Origin: Arcobacter arenosus
GTDB taxonomy: Bacteria > Campylobacterota > Campylobacteria > Campylobacterales > Arcobacteraceae
Assembly (NCBI RefSeq): GCF_005771535.1
Contig: NZ_VANU01000002.1
Coordinates: 372,001-436,000 of the forward strand
Length of the DNA: 64,000 nt
Reading direction: 5' to 3'
Part shown: piece by piece, positions 63,148-64,000 of the stretch
Position numbering within the stretch: the stretch's first letter is position 1
Layout of the letters: each line of letters starts with the position of its first letter
Position numbers and translations under genes: made by a program
Notes under the pieces: model-generated
Database searches by the model: none
What the model saw: only the letters and a program-made list of their open reading frames with translations
Told to the model about the DNA's origin: nothing

Positions 63148-64000
63148 ATGACAACTAATAATGAAGTGAATAACTTAACAAATGTAGCAAGTATTGACCT
63201 TGGAGCAAATGTAATTTATACAACGGATGAATTCTTTGCAGCTGCAAATAGAATGTTAGCAGAGACATCTGCTGTTTTTAAAGATGAGTATGATGAAAAT
63301 GGTCACTGGATGGATGGTTGGGAAACCAGAAGAAAAAGAGTTGAAGGAAATGACCATTGTATTATTAAACTTGGTGGCTTATCAAAAATTGAATCTTTTT
63401 TAGTTGACACTTCACATTTTAGAGGAAACTATCCCTTAGCCGTTTCTATTAAAGGATGTAGTGCAAAAGGTGTAAATGATGAAGAGTTTATTTCAAAAAA
63501 AGATGATTTTCAATGGATTGAATTATTAGAACAGAGTAACTTAAAGGGTGATTCAAAACACTATTTTGATTGTAATTCATATGAAGAGTTAACTCATTTA
63601 AGAATGGATATTTATCCTGATGGTGGAATTGCTAGATTTAAAGCATTTGGTACTTTATGTTTTGATGAACAGCTATATGGAAAAGAAAATGTAAATGTAA
63701 CTTCAATGAGAAATGGGGCAAGGGCAGTTTATGCAAATAATGAATTCTTTGGACCATTAAAAAATATCTTAAAAGATAATGTTGCAATTAATATGGGAGA
63801 TGGTTGGGAAACTAGAAGAAGGAGAGAACCAGGATATGATTGGGGGATTATAGAGTTAGCACAGCCAGCAATTATTGATAATATAATGGTTGATACAAAT
63901 TTCTTTAAAGGAAATTATGCTGATTCATTTTCTATTTGTGCCGCATATTTAGATGAGACTACTGATAGTGCAGTAGTTACTCAAAGTATGTTTTGGGAAG
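63148..64000 (+). CDS. alc: Allantoicase (partial, runs off the window)
   Basis: An open frame from the ATG at 63148, with AGGA 6 bases upstream, continues without a stop to the window end (284 codons seen). It shows two allantoicase repeats: D-G-W-E-T-R-R-K-R near residue 51 with V-D-T-S-H-F-R-G-N-Y, and G-D-G-W-E-T-R-R-R-R-E-P-G near 219 with V-D-T-N-F-F-K-G-N-Y. R-M-D-I-Y-P-D-G-G-I-A-R is the typical central motif. The enzyme splits allantoate to ureidoglycolate and urea. Full length is expected to be about 330-340 residues. Confidence 0.95.
   Translation, partial: MTTNNEVNNLTNVASIDLGANVIYTTDEFFAAANRMLAETSAVFKDEYDENGHWMDGWETRRKRVEGNDHCIIKLGGLSKIESFLVDTSHFRGNYPLAVSIKGCSAKGVNDEEFISKKDDFQWIELLEQSNLKGDSKHYFDCNSYEELTHLRMDIYPDGGIARFKAFGTLCFDEQLYGKENVNVTSMRNGARAVYANNEFFGPLKNILKDNVAINMGDGWETRRRREPGYDWGIIELAQPAIIDNIMVDTNFFKGNYADSFSICAAYLDETTDSAVVTQSMFWE

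Overview
The window is an AT-rich chromosomal segment with dense, mostly co-oriented operons. Gene content points to a Campylobacterota bacterium, most likely an Arcobacter-like member of the Arcobacteraceae. The signs are a TGS-less ThrS, a Tat/c-type-cytochrome/molybdopterin sulfur-metabolism block, NFACT/RqcH, SUI1-like YciH, DUF3373 outer-membrane protein and several TTG/GTG starts. The genus is an inference from family resemblance, since no search was run. I saw no insertion sequence, prophage or CRISPR array.

Layout. 1-438: end of an rplM-rpsI operon (minus). 515-9154 (minus): phosphate-starvation locus, pstS, an EAL-CBS-GGDEF protein, pstC-pstA-pstB-phoU, then a PhoB/PhoR-like two-component pair. 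Two 18-bp Pho-box-like direct repeats sit about 50 nt ahead of pstS and pstC. 9328-10704: prfA and rpsT (minus). 10812-14532 (plus): glmM, lspA, leuC and a mobA-like gene. 14633-24376 (plus): sulfur and electron-transfer block with a Tat-exported sulfide:quinone-oxidoreductase-like flavoprotein, haem proteins, a cytochrome b561-dihaem fusion, a PsrABC/PhsABC-type molybdoenzyme and a triple-rhodanese protein. 24521-27702 (minus): thrS-infC-rpmI-rplT. 27813-31000: a small hypothetical gene, a DUF3373 outer-membrane protein and two tandem copies of a cytochrome-like 107-residue protein without a haem motif. 31077-40808 (plus): housekeeping genes (rqcH-like, cdsA, dxr, tsaD, SUI1, nnr, cutA, thiG) plus a NifX-like protein and a permease in two halves. 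40919-41542: six tRNA genes behind a perfect-consensus promoter.

From 41548 to the end the window is a nitrogen-scavenging region. A two-component set (OmpR-type regulator, REC-kinase, hybrid kinase) flanks a urea importer operon urtABCDE. Next come a UreD-like urease accessory gene and ureidoglycolate lyase (allA). Two further ABC importers are transcribed divergently from a 429-bp intergenic region. Then follow a hydantoin/allantoin racemase, a GntR/FCD regulator, allantoinase (puuE) and allantoicase (alc, cut by the window end). Together these give a nearly complete route: allantoin (racemised, hydrolysed) to allantoate, to ureidoglycolate plus urea, to glyoxylate plus urea, with dedicated urea uptake.

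The most notable unexplained signals are as follows. The 12-bp palindrome ATTGTAGACAAT occurs in tandem with identical 13-bp phasing and identical distance to a -10 element in front of both the second importer and puuE. A weaker copy lies before the GntR gene. A very structured 123-nt leader precedes urtE, with two mutually exclusive hairpins, one masking the ribosome binding site. An in-frame TAG lies inside the ATPase gene of the second importer. An 11-bp tandem repeat and a 17-bp palindrome lie upstream of urtA.
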